The notes under the pieces are model-generated. The model ran no database searches, was not told where the DNA came from, and saw only the letters and a list, made by a program, of their open reading frames with translations. Positions 25,493-36,460 of a stretch of 64,000 nucleotides of DNA are shown one piece after another. The first letter of the stretch is position 1, and each line of letters begins with the position of its first letter. This stretch comes from Gloeophyllum trabeum ATCC 11539 (taxonomy: Eukaryota; Basidiomycota; Agaricomycetes; Gloeophyllales; Gloeophyllaceae), in the NCBI RefSeq assembly GCF_000344685.1, contig NW_006920417.1, positions 1,299,134 to 1,363,133 on the forward strand. Reading direction: 5' to 3'. Made by a program: the position numbers and the translations under genes.

Positions 25493-25984
25493 ATGCCGAA
25501 CTACCTGTACCTGATCTGGTACTCTCCACAGTTCGGCGGTCCCCGCCACTGGGGACTATTTATCGTTGGCTCCAGGGAGCCTGAGGCGTACGGGACGCTG
25601 TACCACGTACGTTCCCCACCTGAAGCGGTATCTCCGAGCCTCCGACTAATCTGTTTATTCTTCGTGCAGTGTATCACAGACCAGAAACGCAGCTACGCCT
25701 GCACGTTCTCCACCGACGTCCGCTATGGCGTAGCGATCAAGGGCCCTCGTAGCAATCGCACCTACGAGGACCGCGTCCTCCTGGGCACAATTGGCGATGA
25801 TGTCAAGGTGATGATGACCGAGTACGCGGACGCCGCCACCCAGATGGTGAACGAACACAACGTGACCCGGGGGCGCGCAGAGTCCAATTGCCACGATTGG
25901 GTTCTTCACATTGTTCGGAGCTTGGATAACTCGCATCTGATCGAGCAGGGGGCGCTGGGGAGGGCGGCGGCGTGTCCGCGGTGA
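25493..25984 (+). CDS. Small conserved-looking protein of unknown function
   Basis: Two exons (25493-25606 and 25670-25984; GTACGT donor, GTGCAG acceptor) give 142 aa. It starts MPNYLYLIWYSPQFGG, then HWGLFIVGS, and towards the end has SNCHDWVLHIVRSLD. The pattern of an early HWGL/HWAL strand and a late C/N-x-W-V helix recalls fungal cysteine/histidine-containing small domain proteins (DUF6914-like), but I cannot confirm the family. His, Cys and Asp-Trp could form an active site; that is speculation. No signal peptide. Confidence 0.6.
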   Translation: MPNYLYLIWYSPQFGGPRHWGLFIVGSREPEAYGTLYHVRSPPEAVSPSLRLICLFFVQCITDQKRSYACTFSTDVRYGVAIKGPRSNRTYEDRVLLGTIGDDVKVMMTEYADAATQMVNEHNVTRGRAESNCHDWVLHIVRSLDNSHLIEQGALGRAAACPR

Positions 25985-26686
25985 CTCTTGATGAAGAGAT
26001 TCATAGCATGACTGTTATTATTGATATCTATTAGTAATTGTATACCACCCAGCAGTGCTCAATACCCATAGTAGAATCCAATGATCTTCATTCAGCACCA
26101 CTTCAGCTATGCAGGTTGCCGTCCCGCGTCTCATAAACGTGCTAAGCGACACGCGTTTGACACTGGCGGTGTTTGGGCTATCCCTAGGACTAGGGCAATC
26201 TTGTAACCAGGGAAGACTATCCACTTTGCCATGAGGAGAAGTGAGTAAGCCATACGAGGTGGGTCATATGAACGCCTGGAGCTCGTGACCGATTTGTATT
26301 TCTTTCGCCTGAAGCACTTCGTCGCGGCGTCGAGAGTGAGAACAGTTTCCTTGCAACTTCATTGGCCCAATAGTCACCGAGAATGCACAACCTAACCCTA
26401 GAGGCACATAGAGCTTGATTCGGATTCCGAAATAACACACTGCACCCCAGCGAAGAAAAGGGACATATACGGGGTAATTATCGGTATGCCTACAGTATGT
26501 ACGACGTGCAATACATGCTCTGCTCATGATAAATACATTGGTATGTTGGTATGTGTGCAGTCCAAGTAGCGACAGCGTTCGGTTCGAAAGGAGCGACAGT
26601 GAGGATGGGGACAACAGTTCAGTGTTCAGATTGTGACAACAGGCTGGGGAGACGATGCAAGAGATACCAATAACGCTATGGATAAC
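25985..26686. other. Convergent 3' spacer
   Basis: About 700 bases between the stop codons of the small gene at 25493 and the Ser/Pro-rich gene. The minus-strand open frames here do not join to either gene. Probably UTRs. Confidence 0.4.
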
Positions 26687-29556
26687 CTAGGTTCTGCGAG
26701 AGACGAACACAGCGATGAGGACGATAAAGGGCACATAGGTGAAGAGCGAGACGACAGCCATGATGCGACAACGAAAACGCCACGTTCTTGCATCTTAACA
26801 CGGAAAAGAAAGACGAAGATTCAGCAGGGGAGCTAGGCGGTGATGTGAGTGTACGTCCGTACCATGTTCAATTTGTGGGTCGTCCAGCGTAACAGCCTTC
26901 TCGGTATCCGTACCCCCTACTTCCCGCGTTCTGGGTATCGGCAGAAACGACGTAACCCACCATAGAGGAAACAACACAAACCCTATAAAAAAGAACCAAG
27001 CATGCAAAGGCGACCCGTCTTCATCTTGCGATCTAAGAGTTAAGGACCATGGGGTGGGATGTACTCTCGGCGGCCGCCGAGGATCACGCATATGAAAGTT
27101 GGAGGACCTGGTTACGGATGGTACATGAGGGGTTACAATTGCGCTGATGGGTATCGAAACCTGTGACAGGCTGCGCCGGCGGTCTATGTCGGTGTGATGG
27201 CGTGCAGGGGATGAACGAACGGATGCAGATCGTGACGCTGCGCGGGAGGGTGACAGGCCCTGGATCTTCGAGCTCGTATGGCTCGACCACGATCCTTTTG
27301 GTATTCGGGATAGGGAACCCTGAAGGGATTGGGAGGGGCTTTCACCGGGCGAGGATAAGCGTGCACGCTTCGGGGTGTGGTATGATGAAGGTGCACGGGA
27401 GGCATCGGAGGAGTGCCGCGAGGCGGCTGATAATCATTGATGTCAGCCAGAGTTTGACACAACGTTCAATATGTGCGGACTCACTTCGTTCACTATGGTT
27501 GGGAGGGAGCACAAACGATGCATGCTGAACGTGCTTTGGCACTGCAGACATGACCTCAACGTCCTCTGCCTTCCTCTTCCCAAAACTCTTAGAGGACACA
27601 GGCGTTCCCTGTGTTGTTTTTTGACCCAGAAGTTCGCTAGCCGATCGTCGAGAGTGTCCCCCAGGAGATCCTTCTGGAGTGGGCGCAGTTACGGAAACCG
27701 CAGGAGGACTAAGAAGAGACGGGGCATCCGCAAAAGCGCTGGCAGATGTCGATGCGATCTGAGGAGTATTTGGAAGGGAAGCAGAACCATTCGATTTCCT
27801 GTCCGGAGATGAACGAGAGGGTGCCACCATGTCTTCGCTGGCAGGAGCACCTGGAACGTTGCCCTGGATAGACGTGCCTGTCCCCTCTCCCAAACGACCG
27901 TTAGGCGCCCCCGATAAGTTACAATCCACGTCGGACCCTATAAATTGTTCATCAAATACTCCATGCACATCTTATCGACGTACCTTGCAAAAGAAATGGC
28001 GACCCCAGCGCTGAAGAAGGAATATCTAAAGGAAAAGATGAAGGACGCGGGGAAGTTGGGCGACCTTGTATCGCAGCTGGCACGTTGTCCGCACGTGTCC
28101 GGCGATCGGCCGGCTGACCGGTACTTGATCGGCTATCTTCGGGGATGCCGACACGGAACGGGGTATCTGGCGATTGCGCACCTTCGTCTTCAGCTATAGC
28201 CTCTGTGCTCCCGCTGCCTTCGATGCCTGTCGTTGTTTCGTTGAAGAGCATCGCCATGCTCCGGCGTCGTCTTGGTTGAGCATCTGACATGCTTCGCAGT
28301 CTGCTGGAACCTGGTCCCATTCGCGCTTGACTTTGTGACTGACCAAAGATCTGCTGAACCTTGGGAAGACTTGCATATGGCCGAAGGGACTTCGTGACTC
28401 TGAACTCCGCGGATGACAGCGATTCTCCTGTGGTCCGCTGTCCTCCTAAAGACCGCGAAGGGCGGGAAGAGAGGGTGCTCGTGACGCTAGGCGAGATCCC
28501 CGATTGTGAGGACGTCCGCGACCGCGACTGGCCATCGCCCAGGTTCGATCGTGATGCCATAGCTGCGACAAGTTCAGGATGGTCTAGGGCCGGCATTGGC
28601 GGAGCTTCTGGACTCGGTGTGAAGGTGAACGGGTATCCAGCATCGATATTCTCCGACGGAGTGGGGTAGCCGAAGGTCCCGGGTGAGTCGGCGGCCTGCA
28701 CACGCTGGAAGCGCGACACTGGGGTGAGGGTTCCCAAGCGGAGGAAGAGCGACCTGCCAGACTTCGCGGACTGCGTGGAGGGGGTACTCGATCTCCGCCC
28801 GGAGGGTTTCCGGGAGGGTGTGCTATGGGGAGTGGAGGCGGCTGTTGAAGCTGATAATGTGGCGAACTTGTAACTCCCCGGTGCAGTTTTCGTTCTTCTG
28901 CGCGGTGCGACGGTCCGAGAGCGAACCGGGGTCAGCGGAGATGATGCCTCAGGGTAACTGAGAGAATTTCGGACGGGTGTGCTGCTATTACCTCTATCAC
29001 GTCCGAGCGGGCTGCTTAGGGTCCGTCCCCGCGATGGTACGGGTCCTTCAGTGGCAGAGGGCGTGTGTAACGAGGTCGGGCTAATACTGCCGTCACTTGG
29101 TGGCTTGCTACGGCCAAAGGTGGACTTCTGGAGACCGAATAGGGACAGCTGTGGCAATGTGCGTGCAGAAGGCTTGACCGCCGATACGGGTGCGGGCTCG
29201 TGGCCTCGCGGCTGAGGCATGGACGGCTCGTGTTCTTCACTGGGAGGCGGCAGCCCTGCGCTCGGTGGGGCGCTGTGCGCGGCTCCGCTGGACGCATATG
29301 AGCCGACCGAGTGCCGCCGTGGCTTGAGGCCCTGCGGGACGTCGGCCTCCGCCGAATAACGCTCCAGAAGGGAGTCGAGGTCGGGGTGTATTTTCTGTCC
29401 GACCAGGTTCCGCCTCGGAGGGGATTCGAGCTGGACGAGCGGGTTGGCAGGCTGGATTGGGGATGCTGCTGGTAAGGGGGCAGGAGGTATTGCGTTCGTG
29501 TCGGACGATGATCGACGTGAATGGCGGCCCCTGAGGCGCGCCAAAAGAGATGGCAT
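26687..29556 (-). CDS. Ser/Pro-rich protein with C-terminal membrane hairpin
   Basis: Four exons (27984-29556, 27485-27937, 26863-27426, 26687-26793) give 898 aa. About 780 residues are Ser/Thr/Pro/Arg-rich and probably disordered, with many possible phosphorylation sites and basic patches (RRRRTKTAPGSYK type). The C-terminus holds two hydrophobic segments, WFFFIGFVLFPLWWVTSFL and, in the last exon, VVSLFTYVPFIVLIAVFVSR, separated by an acidic linker (TLDDPQIEHDARTWRFRCR). So the bulk is likely cytoplasmic, anchored by a hairpin. I recognise the tail pattern as conserved in basidiomycetes but know no function. The start is the first ATG of the long exon. Confidence 0.78.
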
Positions 29557-29982
29557 TTTCGGTGCTGCATGTAGTCAATAGTTCACTTCATTTGTGCCCT
29601 CCCATGCGTATTGCGCACCTTGATCCGTTCCTGCAAGTCCTGGACATCCAGAGTATCTCCGTCGCGGTCAATCCAAGTGTAGAACTCCCCGCTGGTCTCG
29701 CTCCTTTTTCTGTCGTAAACACGCGTGATGCTTCAACTTTCATTAGGCCTATTTACTTGCCAAAGTCGCTGTGATGCTCACCAGTACGCCTCTGACTGCT
29801 CGTCGAATCTGCAATCGTCGGGTCCCTGGCAAGGAAAGGCCTCCTGTTCGGGACAAGCTTCGGATTCACTTCCGCATCCCGATTTAATTACGGCTATCAA
29901 GTTACGTAAGAATTGACCGGATTTATGCTCCATGTCGGAAATTCAAAATCCGCCTTGCAATGGGCATCCATTCCCACGGTCG

Positions 29983-30366
29983 TGCAATGCCATTGCAATC
30001 GGCTTGCCATGTAAGCTGCCCATTGCAATCACGGCTCACTGCGCACCGCTCGATTCGCATCCTGTGGGGCTTCCGTAAATATAGAAAATTGCTGCAGAAC
30101 ACCGTAGAAAGGTGTATCTTGGGCTAGCCCATGTGTTGTATTGTTTGAACATCTCCTGAAGCAGAGCTACATATGGTATATATATAATTGTACATTATGT
30201 ATATCAAGTGCTCATGGTGTACTGGTTTCATTGCCCATCTTTGTATCTATTACATAATGTAGATGTTTGAAGGTCATGAGTTCAATGCGTTCTATGGCCA
30301 CTTCAGAAATTCATTTTTGTGCTATTCTTGGCCCCGTGGATAACCTCGGTTGCAATGCCATTGCAA
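29983..30366. repeat. 16-bp near-palindrome repeated, TTGCAA-rich patch
   Basis: TGCAATGCCATTGCAA occurs exactly at 29983-29998 and 30351-30366. Related CATTGCAAT/TTGCAATG words lie at about 29955 and 30020. May be the ends or inner repeats of a decayed mobile element; no transposase is present. Confidence 0.4.
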
Positions 30367-31320
30367 ATTGGTTGCAGACGCTTGTACTTTATTGCAACCG
30401 GCACACTGCATAGGAACCCTGGGAACCCTTGCAAGGCGGTGCAAGGGACTTCGCGGATTTCCGACACAGTATAAGCTAAATAATCATAGCACGGAGAGCA
30501 AGCCAACTCAGCGCACAAAATCCTTGCGTGGTGAGATACCCTCGGAATCGTGGGGGAAGCCACAATCTGAGAGTACTCAGTCGAGGAATCAGCGATGGAA
30601 TGGCGCGTTTTCAGTGAATCCCTGCTGCATCACTGCCAATCAAGAGTACGGCCACATAGGGGGCAGCGTCTGGGGATACGCTTAGGTTGAGAGGAGTTCG
30701 AGGGAGAGGGAGAGATCTGGATCCTCTGGCTCAGTGGTTGAGCCTCCTCTTCGTCTGTGAAATTTCAAAGAATGGGAATATCGAGCTGTGTTTGCCTAGT
30801 AGCAACGAGGGATATATGCAGTGTAGCTCAATCAAGGCACGTGCCTAGAAGAAGCAGAGCCACCACCATATATGCGTCCCCTCCGCGTGCCATGACTGTG
30901 CGCCCTCCATGCACAATCACAGTCGGCATGATACTCTGTGCTACTCAATGTGCGCATACAAGAGCTCGGTCTCGGGGTTCCCATCGATGTCTCGTGATGG
31001 ATACTCAACGATGGTAATCGCTGGCAAGCTGCATCCACTGGTTTGGAGGATCAGTAACACGAAAGATTATATACATTGACGGCCAACCTTTCGCTGCCAG
31101 TTCCCTCCTCTCCGGAAATGAGAAACAAGAAAAGGGACACGATTTCAGCCTGCGCGCCTGGGGGGACTCGGAGAGTACGGACAAGGCACGTATGCTCCTA
31201 TATTAAATATCACCTTCTAAACCTCGGACTTTACTCCTGTAACGATGAGAGCGCATATATAATTCCAGGCGCTCTCCTGTGGATGATGATGGTGGGAAGC
31301 TAAGAGGCTGTATTATTCCG

Positions 31321-31364
31321 ACGCGTCTGGACGCGTAAAACGCGTTATTATTTAATATCACGTG
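31321..31364 (+). promoter_or_regulatory. Triple ACGCGT cluster plus CACGTG before ENT3
   Basis: ACGCGT (MluI cell-cycle box, bound by MBF/Swi6-type factors in fungi) occurs at 31321, 31331 and 31340, and CACGTG at 31359-31364. The last lies 132 bases before the ATG at 31497. The role as an MBF target is inferred. Confidence 0.4.
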
Positions 31365-31496
31365 CAAATATTACGTACGAGAAGATAGTAACCTTAAGGG
31401 GAATCTTGTACTGTAACTTATTACTACCGCCGGCCCTTGGCCATCGTACACGTCTTCGTCGACCGACCATTGTGAGGTCTGTAACGTTTGCCCGCC

Positions 31497-33585
31497 ATGG
31501 ATCGCATCGAAAGTCTGGCAAATACGCTGTCGCAGGTGACAGTGTACGATATAAAGAGCATGTACAACCAGGTATGTCTCTGTTTTGCAAATGAGAGCAC
31601 GGCACACTGATTCGCCACGATGGGCGGCGTAGGCGAAGAACATGGTACTGAACGTGAGTGAGATGGAGGCGAAAGTGCGGGAAGCAACGAACGATGAGCC
31701 GTGGTGAGTGTCGCGCCTATGGACATCGGTAGAAATGGGGGAGGTAATGTTTGACCAGGGGCGCGAGTTCGACATTAATGCAGGACATTGCACAAGGGTA
31801 CGTGACGTGAAAGGGACACTAAGTGATCCGCTGTTGATTCTAGGTCTTATTAGGACATTCAATTTGTTTGTAGCTTCATGCTTGTTTCCAAGATTCCACC
31901 ATGACACCGTTCGTGTCTAGCCAAAACTTCAACGAAATCATGCCCTGTATATATTCGAAGTTCATGGAGAAAGAGGCACGTCAGTGGCGAGAAATATACA
32001 AGGTACGCCAGGGCATCTCGATCGCGTGCATTATCCGACGACCTCCTACATTAGGCTCTCCAATTACTCGAGTACCTCATCAAGAATGGTAGTGAACGTG
32101 TCGTGGACGATGCGCGCTCGCACATTTCTACGATAAAGATGCTAAGAAGCTTCCATTACATCGACGATAAAGGCAAAGATCAGGGTATCAATGGTAGGCT
32201 CTCTCAACAGCCCAATTTGGACCTGAGCTGAGGATATGTTCATTCAGTCCGCAACCGGGCCAAAGAAATCGTCGAGCTGCTTTCCGACGTGGAAAAGATC
32301 CGGACAGAGCGACGGAAGGCCAAGGCCAACCGAAGTAAATACATCGGTACCGGTAACGATCCCATGAGTTTCACGTCCGGTGGCGGTCGTTATGGCGGTT
32401 TCGGCAGCGATAGCCTGGGATACTCGGGTGGTGGTAGCAGTTCATATGGAGGAGGAAGTAGTGGGGGATATGACCGAGGTAAGCACGTTGCACAAAAAAC
32501 CTCCCACACACCATAGTCACTGTACTTGGATAGACTATGGCGGTTACTCTGGTGGCAGTGGCGGTTTCCGGGATGCGACGGATAGAAGAGGTTTTGAGGA
32601 GTACGATGCTGGTGATGACGAGGAGACCACGCCCCGTCGGTCAAACTCCGTGTCGCAGCGAGCTGGTGCCAGCTCTAGCAGCGCACCTCGTCGCGCAGCC
32701 ACACAACCTGCTCCGGCCCCGCCGGCGAAAGAGAAAGAGTCCGAGAAGATGGTGGACCTTCTTGGCCTCGATGATGACTTTACTGCTGGTCCGAGTGCTA
32801 CCCCTGTGGCGGTACGTCTCTCTTGTCGGTCTGTGTAATTACGAGTGTCCTCAAACTTCTGGTCGAAGGCTACACCTGCGGCACCGACACAGCCAGCGGC
32901 GGCAAGCGCTCTGTTGGACGACGATTTCGGAGACTTCTCTACCGCTCCAGTATCCCCGCCGCCAGTCCAGACGAGCGCTCCTCCGGCTCCTGCTGTGACC
33001 GGTCTCGGCAGCCTAGTTGCTCAGAAGCCTGCGGCCACACCCATGGGCGCGCAACACCCTAGCTTATTCGGTCATTCGGCCAACGTCTTGTCGCCCACGC
33101 AGACAGGGAACAGATCTTCGCTGTCGATGTCGTCTCCCCCCCTGTCTGCCGTCACCCAGCCCAACTCCCTTTTCGCTGCGAGCCAGCCGCTCACTCCGGC
33201 GAGCCAGCCTCTCACGCCCGCGTCTCCTCCCCCTCGATCGTCCTTTGCATCGCCCGTATCGGCCGCTGCACGTAGTGGCCCAACCACCCCCGCCTCGTCC
33301 AAGCCTTCTGGCGCCGGTGCCTTCGATGACCTCTGGAGTATGGGTCTTGGGTCCGCGGGCGGGTCGCGCTCTGGGACACCCGCGAACAGCAGCGCGCCTG
33401 TGAAGAAGTCGATCAAGGACCTCGAGAAGGAGAAGGCACAGGCTGGGATCTGGGGAGCCGGGCGCGGAACTGGTCACGCGACCCAGGGCAGTATGGGCGG
33501 GTTCGGTGCGTTCGGGGGTGCCTCTGCTAATACGACTTCTAACAATGCCAGCACTGGTGGAGGGCTGGATGATTTGTTGCTCTAG
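31497..33585 (+). CDS. ENTH-domain epsin, Ent3-type clathrin adaptor
   Basis: Nine exons (31497-31571, 31633-31703, 31759-31797, 31854-31865, 31921-32002, 32055-32193, 32248-32478, 32534-32811, 32869-33585) give 547 aa. The ENTH domain spans about residues 1-165: EMEAKVREATNDEPWGASST, QWREIYKALQLLEYLI, GSERVVDDAR, FHYIDDKGKDQGINVRNRAK. It binds phosphoinositides. A Gly/Ser-rich linker follows, then the clathrin-box-like LLGLDDDF and DDDFGDF, then Pro/Ser-rich sequence, ending GGGLDDLLL. This order fits Ent3/epsinR adaptors in trans-Golgi-to-endosome clathrin vesicles. One exon is only 12 bases. The start ATG is in a good context and begins the conserved first helix. Confidence 0.92.
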
Positions 33586-34131
33586 TACTGGTCATTATAC
33601 TGTACAGCCGATTTGTCCGAGGGGATTCTTATCTTTGTAGATATTATTAGCGTGGCGCTGGAGAGCGTATGGATTCTATCTTCCGAGCCAGGCACTGCTT
33701 TCTGTCCACCCGCCCGCTTCTTGATATGCTTCTCCTTCAGGAACGGATAGGCTTTCGTCTGCGTGTAAGATATATTGATGGAGTCTGCCGCTGTGCGGCA
33801 TCTCTCCCTCCTCATGGCGGTTGACGTAGACTGCATTCCACCTCGCTCGCTCCGAGCTACTTCGCGTTCTGCCACGAAGGCACGACCTTGGTAGTCTCAC
33901 CAGTACATACGGCAAGCATTACGCGCACAAGCATTAGCTTGTATACCGGCACCGACCATATCGGTTGCCTCCTTCCGAAACGCAGGTAACTAAACCCGTT
34001 GATCATATGCGAGCTTGGTGACCGAGCTAGCATGCGGGCCAAGATCACGTTCATTTGATGGGTTACGGTACAGTACATATAACCTACCGTGTCCAAATTC
34101 CTGTGGAACTAACGTCGTGTCTCCTCCCAGC
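33586..34131. other. Spacer between ENT3 and GH20 copy C
   Basis: About 545 bases, containing the 3' UTR of ENT3 and the promoter of copy C. No exon recognised. The frame before ATG 34132 opens with a TTG and is not counted. Confidence 0.4.
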
Positions 34132-36211
34132 ATGGTGCCGAAGTTCGCCTTCGCCGCCGCCACGGCGGTTCTCCTGGCCTTCACCCCTGTGAACGCGGTA
34201 TGGCCTTTGCCAACTAGTTTCACGACTGGTTCTACAGCTTTACGCCTGGCGCCCTGGTTTGACATCCATATCGACGTGCATGGAGCCCCAGGTGACTTGG
34301 TTAACGCAGTCAAGCGCACCAAACAGCAGCTGTGGAACGACAAGCTGGAGCGTCTTGTGGTAGGCCGTGGCGGCGTGGACGCCGACGCAGTTTTCAAGGC
34401 GGGGCAACTGAACGGCTTGACGATCTCGCTGGAGAATGGGGCGAAGGTGCGCAGCATCTCCGAAGAAGCTGTCGCCCCCCTGGAGTCCAGGGACGAGTCG
34501 TATACCCTCACCATCCCAGGCAGCGGTTCAGGCGCTCTCCTGAAAGCCAACTCGACACTCGGTCTTTTCAGAGGCTTAACTACTTTCAGCCAGCTATTCT
34601 ATTACTACAAGAACAATGTTTACACTATTGAAGCGCCTATTGAGATCACTGACAAGCCAGCATACGTACGTTCGCGATTCCGAATTTCTTTGTATCGCGT
34701 TAACGACATAAAATCAGCCTTACCGCGGATTGATGCTTGACACGGCGCGGAATTATTTCCCGGTCAAGGACCTTGAGCGCACTCTCGATGCCATGAGCTG
34801 GGTAAAAGTCAGTGACATGATGTCCACGCCCTTGTTCATCACTCAAAGTAGCCCAGATCAATAACTTCCACTGGCATGTCGTAGACAGCCAGAGCTTCCC
34901 CCTTGAAATTCCGGGTTTCGAGGACCTCGCCGAGAAGGGCGCCTACTCTGCTGACTCGGTGTACACGACTGACGATGTCTCGCACATCGTGTCGTACGCC
35001 GCTGCACGCGGTATCGATGTTATCGTCGAGATCGACACGCCCGGCCACACGGCCATTATCTCCAACGCGCATCCCGAGTACGTCGCGTGTGCACAGTCCA
35101 CCCCATGGGCGTCCTTCGCAAATGAGCCGCCGGCTGGGCAGCTGCGCTTCACGGAGCCCGCGGTCACAAACTTCACCTCGGACTTGTTCACTGCTGTCAG
35201 CAAATTGTTCCCGTCAAAGTTTGTCAGTACGGGCGGCGACGAGCTGAACGTAAACTGCTACGACCAAGACCCGGTGACGCAGGCGACTCTCAATGCGACT
35301 GGGCAGACGCTTGAGCAAGCGTTAGATACCTTCACTCAGGCAACGCATGGCGCCCTGAAAGAAGCTGGTAAGACGCCTATTGTATGGGAAGGTGAGCGAA
35401 TTGCGACATCCGTGGTCCGCAGGGCATTCATTAATCGTGCAGAGATGGTCCTGGATCACAATGTCACTCTCTCAAACGATACCATTGTCCTGTAAATGGA
35501 CCTACATATCTGCACGTCCCACATGCCCTGACTGCTTTTTCAGGGTCTGGATTTCTTCCCAGAATGTCGTTGATGTAGCGAAGAAGGGATACAAGGTCGT
35601 GCACGCTGCGTCAGATTATTTCTACCTGGTGAGTGGTCTCACATGAATCTCGACGTCCTCCGCTAACTCTTCGCAGGACTGCGGAGGTGGTGGTTGGGTT
35701 GGTTCCAATCCTGCGGGGTAAGATCAATCGGCAGTCGGCCAATAAGGACTCTGATACTGATTTCTACAAATAGTAATAGCTGGTGCGACCCTTTCAAGAC
35801 ATGGCAGAGGGTGCGTTATTCTCCCGCACTGGAGTCTATCGTCTCTGACAAATCCCCATAGTCATACACCTTCGACCCCACCGCCAATCTCACTGCCGAG
35901 GAGAGTAAGCTTATTCTCGGAGGTAAGTCTTCCACTTTGACCAGCGCTTCGCACGTCTGACCATACGCGCAGGTCAACATCTGCTCTGGACTGAGCAATC
36001 CGGGCCAGAGAACCTTGACCCCATAGTCTGGCCTCGCGCCGCATCCTCTGCTGAGCTCTTCTGGACTGGCCCGGCCCTCACAAATGTGACGACAGCCCTG
36101 CCGCGTCTGCACGATGTCGCGTTCAGGTTTAGGCAGCGCGGCGTACAGGCTATTTCCCTGCAGCCGTTGTGGTGTGCTTTGAGGCCGGGTGCTTGCGATT
36201 TGACCGCGTAA
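34132..36211 (+). CDS. Beta-N-acetylhexosaminidase, GH20, copy C
   Basis: Nine exons (34132-34665, 34718-34807, 34857-35391, 35443-35491, 35544-35628, 35677-35717, 35774-35810, 35862-35922, 35973-36211) give 556 aa. The signal peptide is MVPKFAFAAATAVLLAFTPVNA. GH20 landmarks are NFHWHVVDSQSFPL, EIDTPGHTA, VSTGGDELNVNCY (catalytic Asp-Glu), NSWCDPFKTW and LLWTEQSGPENLDPIVW, ending ALRPGACDLTA. Exon 3 is continuous where copies A and B carry two introns around a 21-base microexon, so copy C has lost them or never had them. It is on the opposite strand from A and B, about 10 kb away, next to the third F-box paralogue. Confidence 0.93.
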
Positions 36212-36346
36212 CCGTACAAGGATCGCCAATATAATATTACTACTCGCTTTTTTGACGAGCTACTCTGACCAGGCGATCTGAAGCGGGTGAAGAGATCTAT
36301 CAAAATGTATCATAATATTATTGGGTATTGACGCGTACGCGCGCTG

Positions 36347-36361
36347 CACGTGACCGCGACG
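36347..36361 (+). promoter_or_regulatory. Shared E-box-type promoter element, copy 3
   Basis: CACGTGACCGCGACG, identical to the copy before paralogue 2, lies 99 bases before the ATG at 36461. ACGCGT words flank it at 36331 and 36365. Confidence 0.6.
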
Positions 36362-36460
36362 AAGACGCGTTAATTAATTACGTTTGAAGTCCGCTAAGCG
36401 CCGTTTAATATATACGCCTTGGGTCTGCGCTCCGGTCACGTCCCTTCCTGCGCTATAGAC

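Larger units (their letters stand above)
29557..31496. other. 1.9-kb intergenic region with short repeats
   Basis: Divergent spacer between the Ser/Pro-rich gene and ENT3. It holds TTGCAA-rich repeats (29955-30400), a TA run near 30177-30186, and an ACGCGT cluster before ENT3. Open frames at 30757-31303 show no recognisable protein. A box-A-like TGGCTCAGTGG at 30729 has no partner. Confidence 0.4.

Noticed and set aside
27463..29570. Alternative minus and plus open frames inside the Ser/Pro-rich gene
   Set aside because: Low-complexity sequence keeps several frames open; only one frame joins across all three introns to the membrane tail.
30720..30755. tRNA/SINE box-A-like TGGCTCAGTGGTTGAGC
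   Set aside because: No box B follows within 100 bases and no repeat copy is seen in the window.
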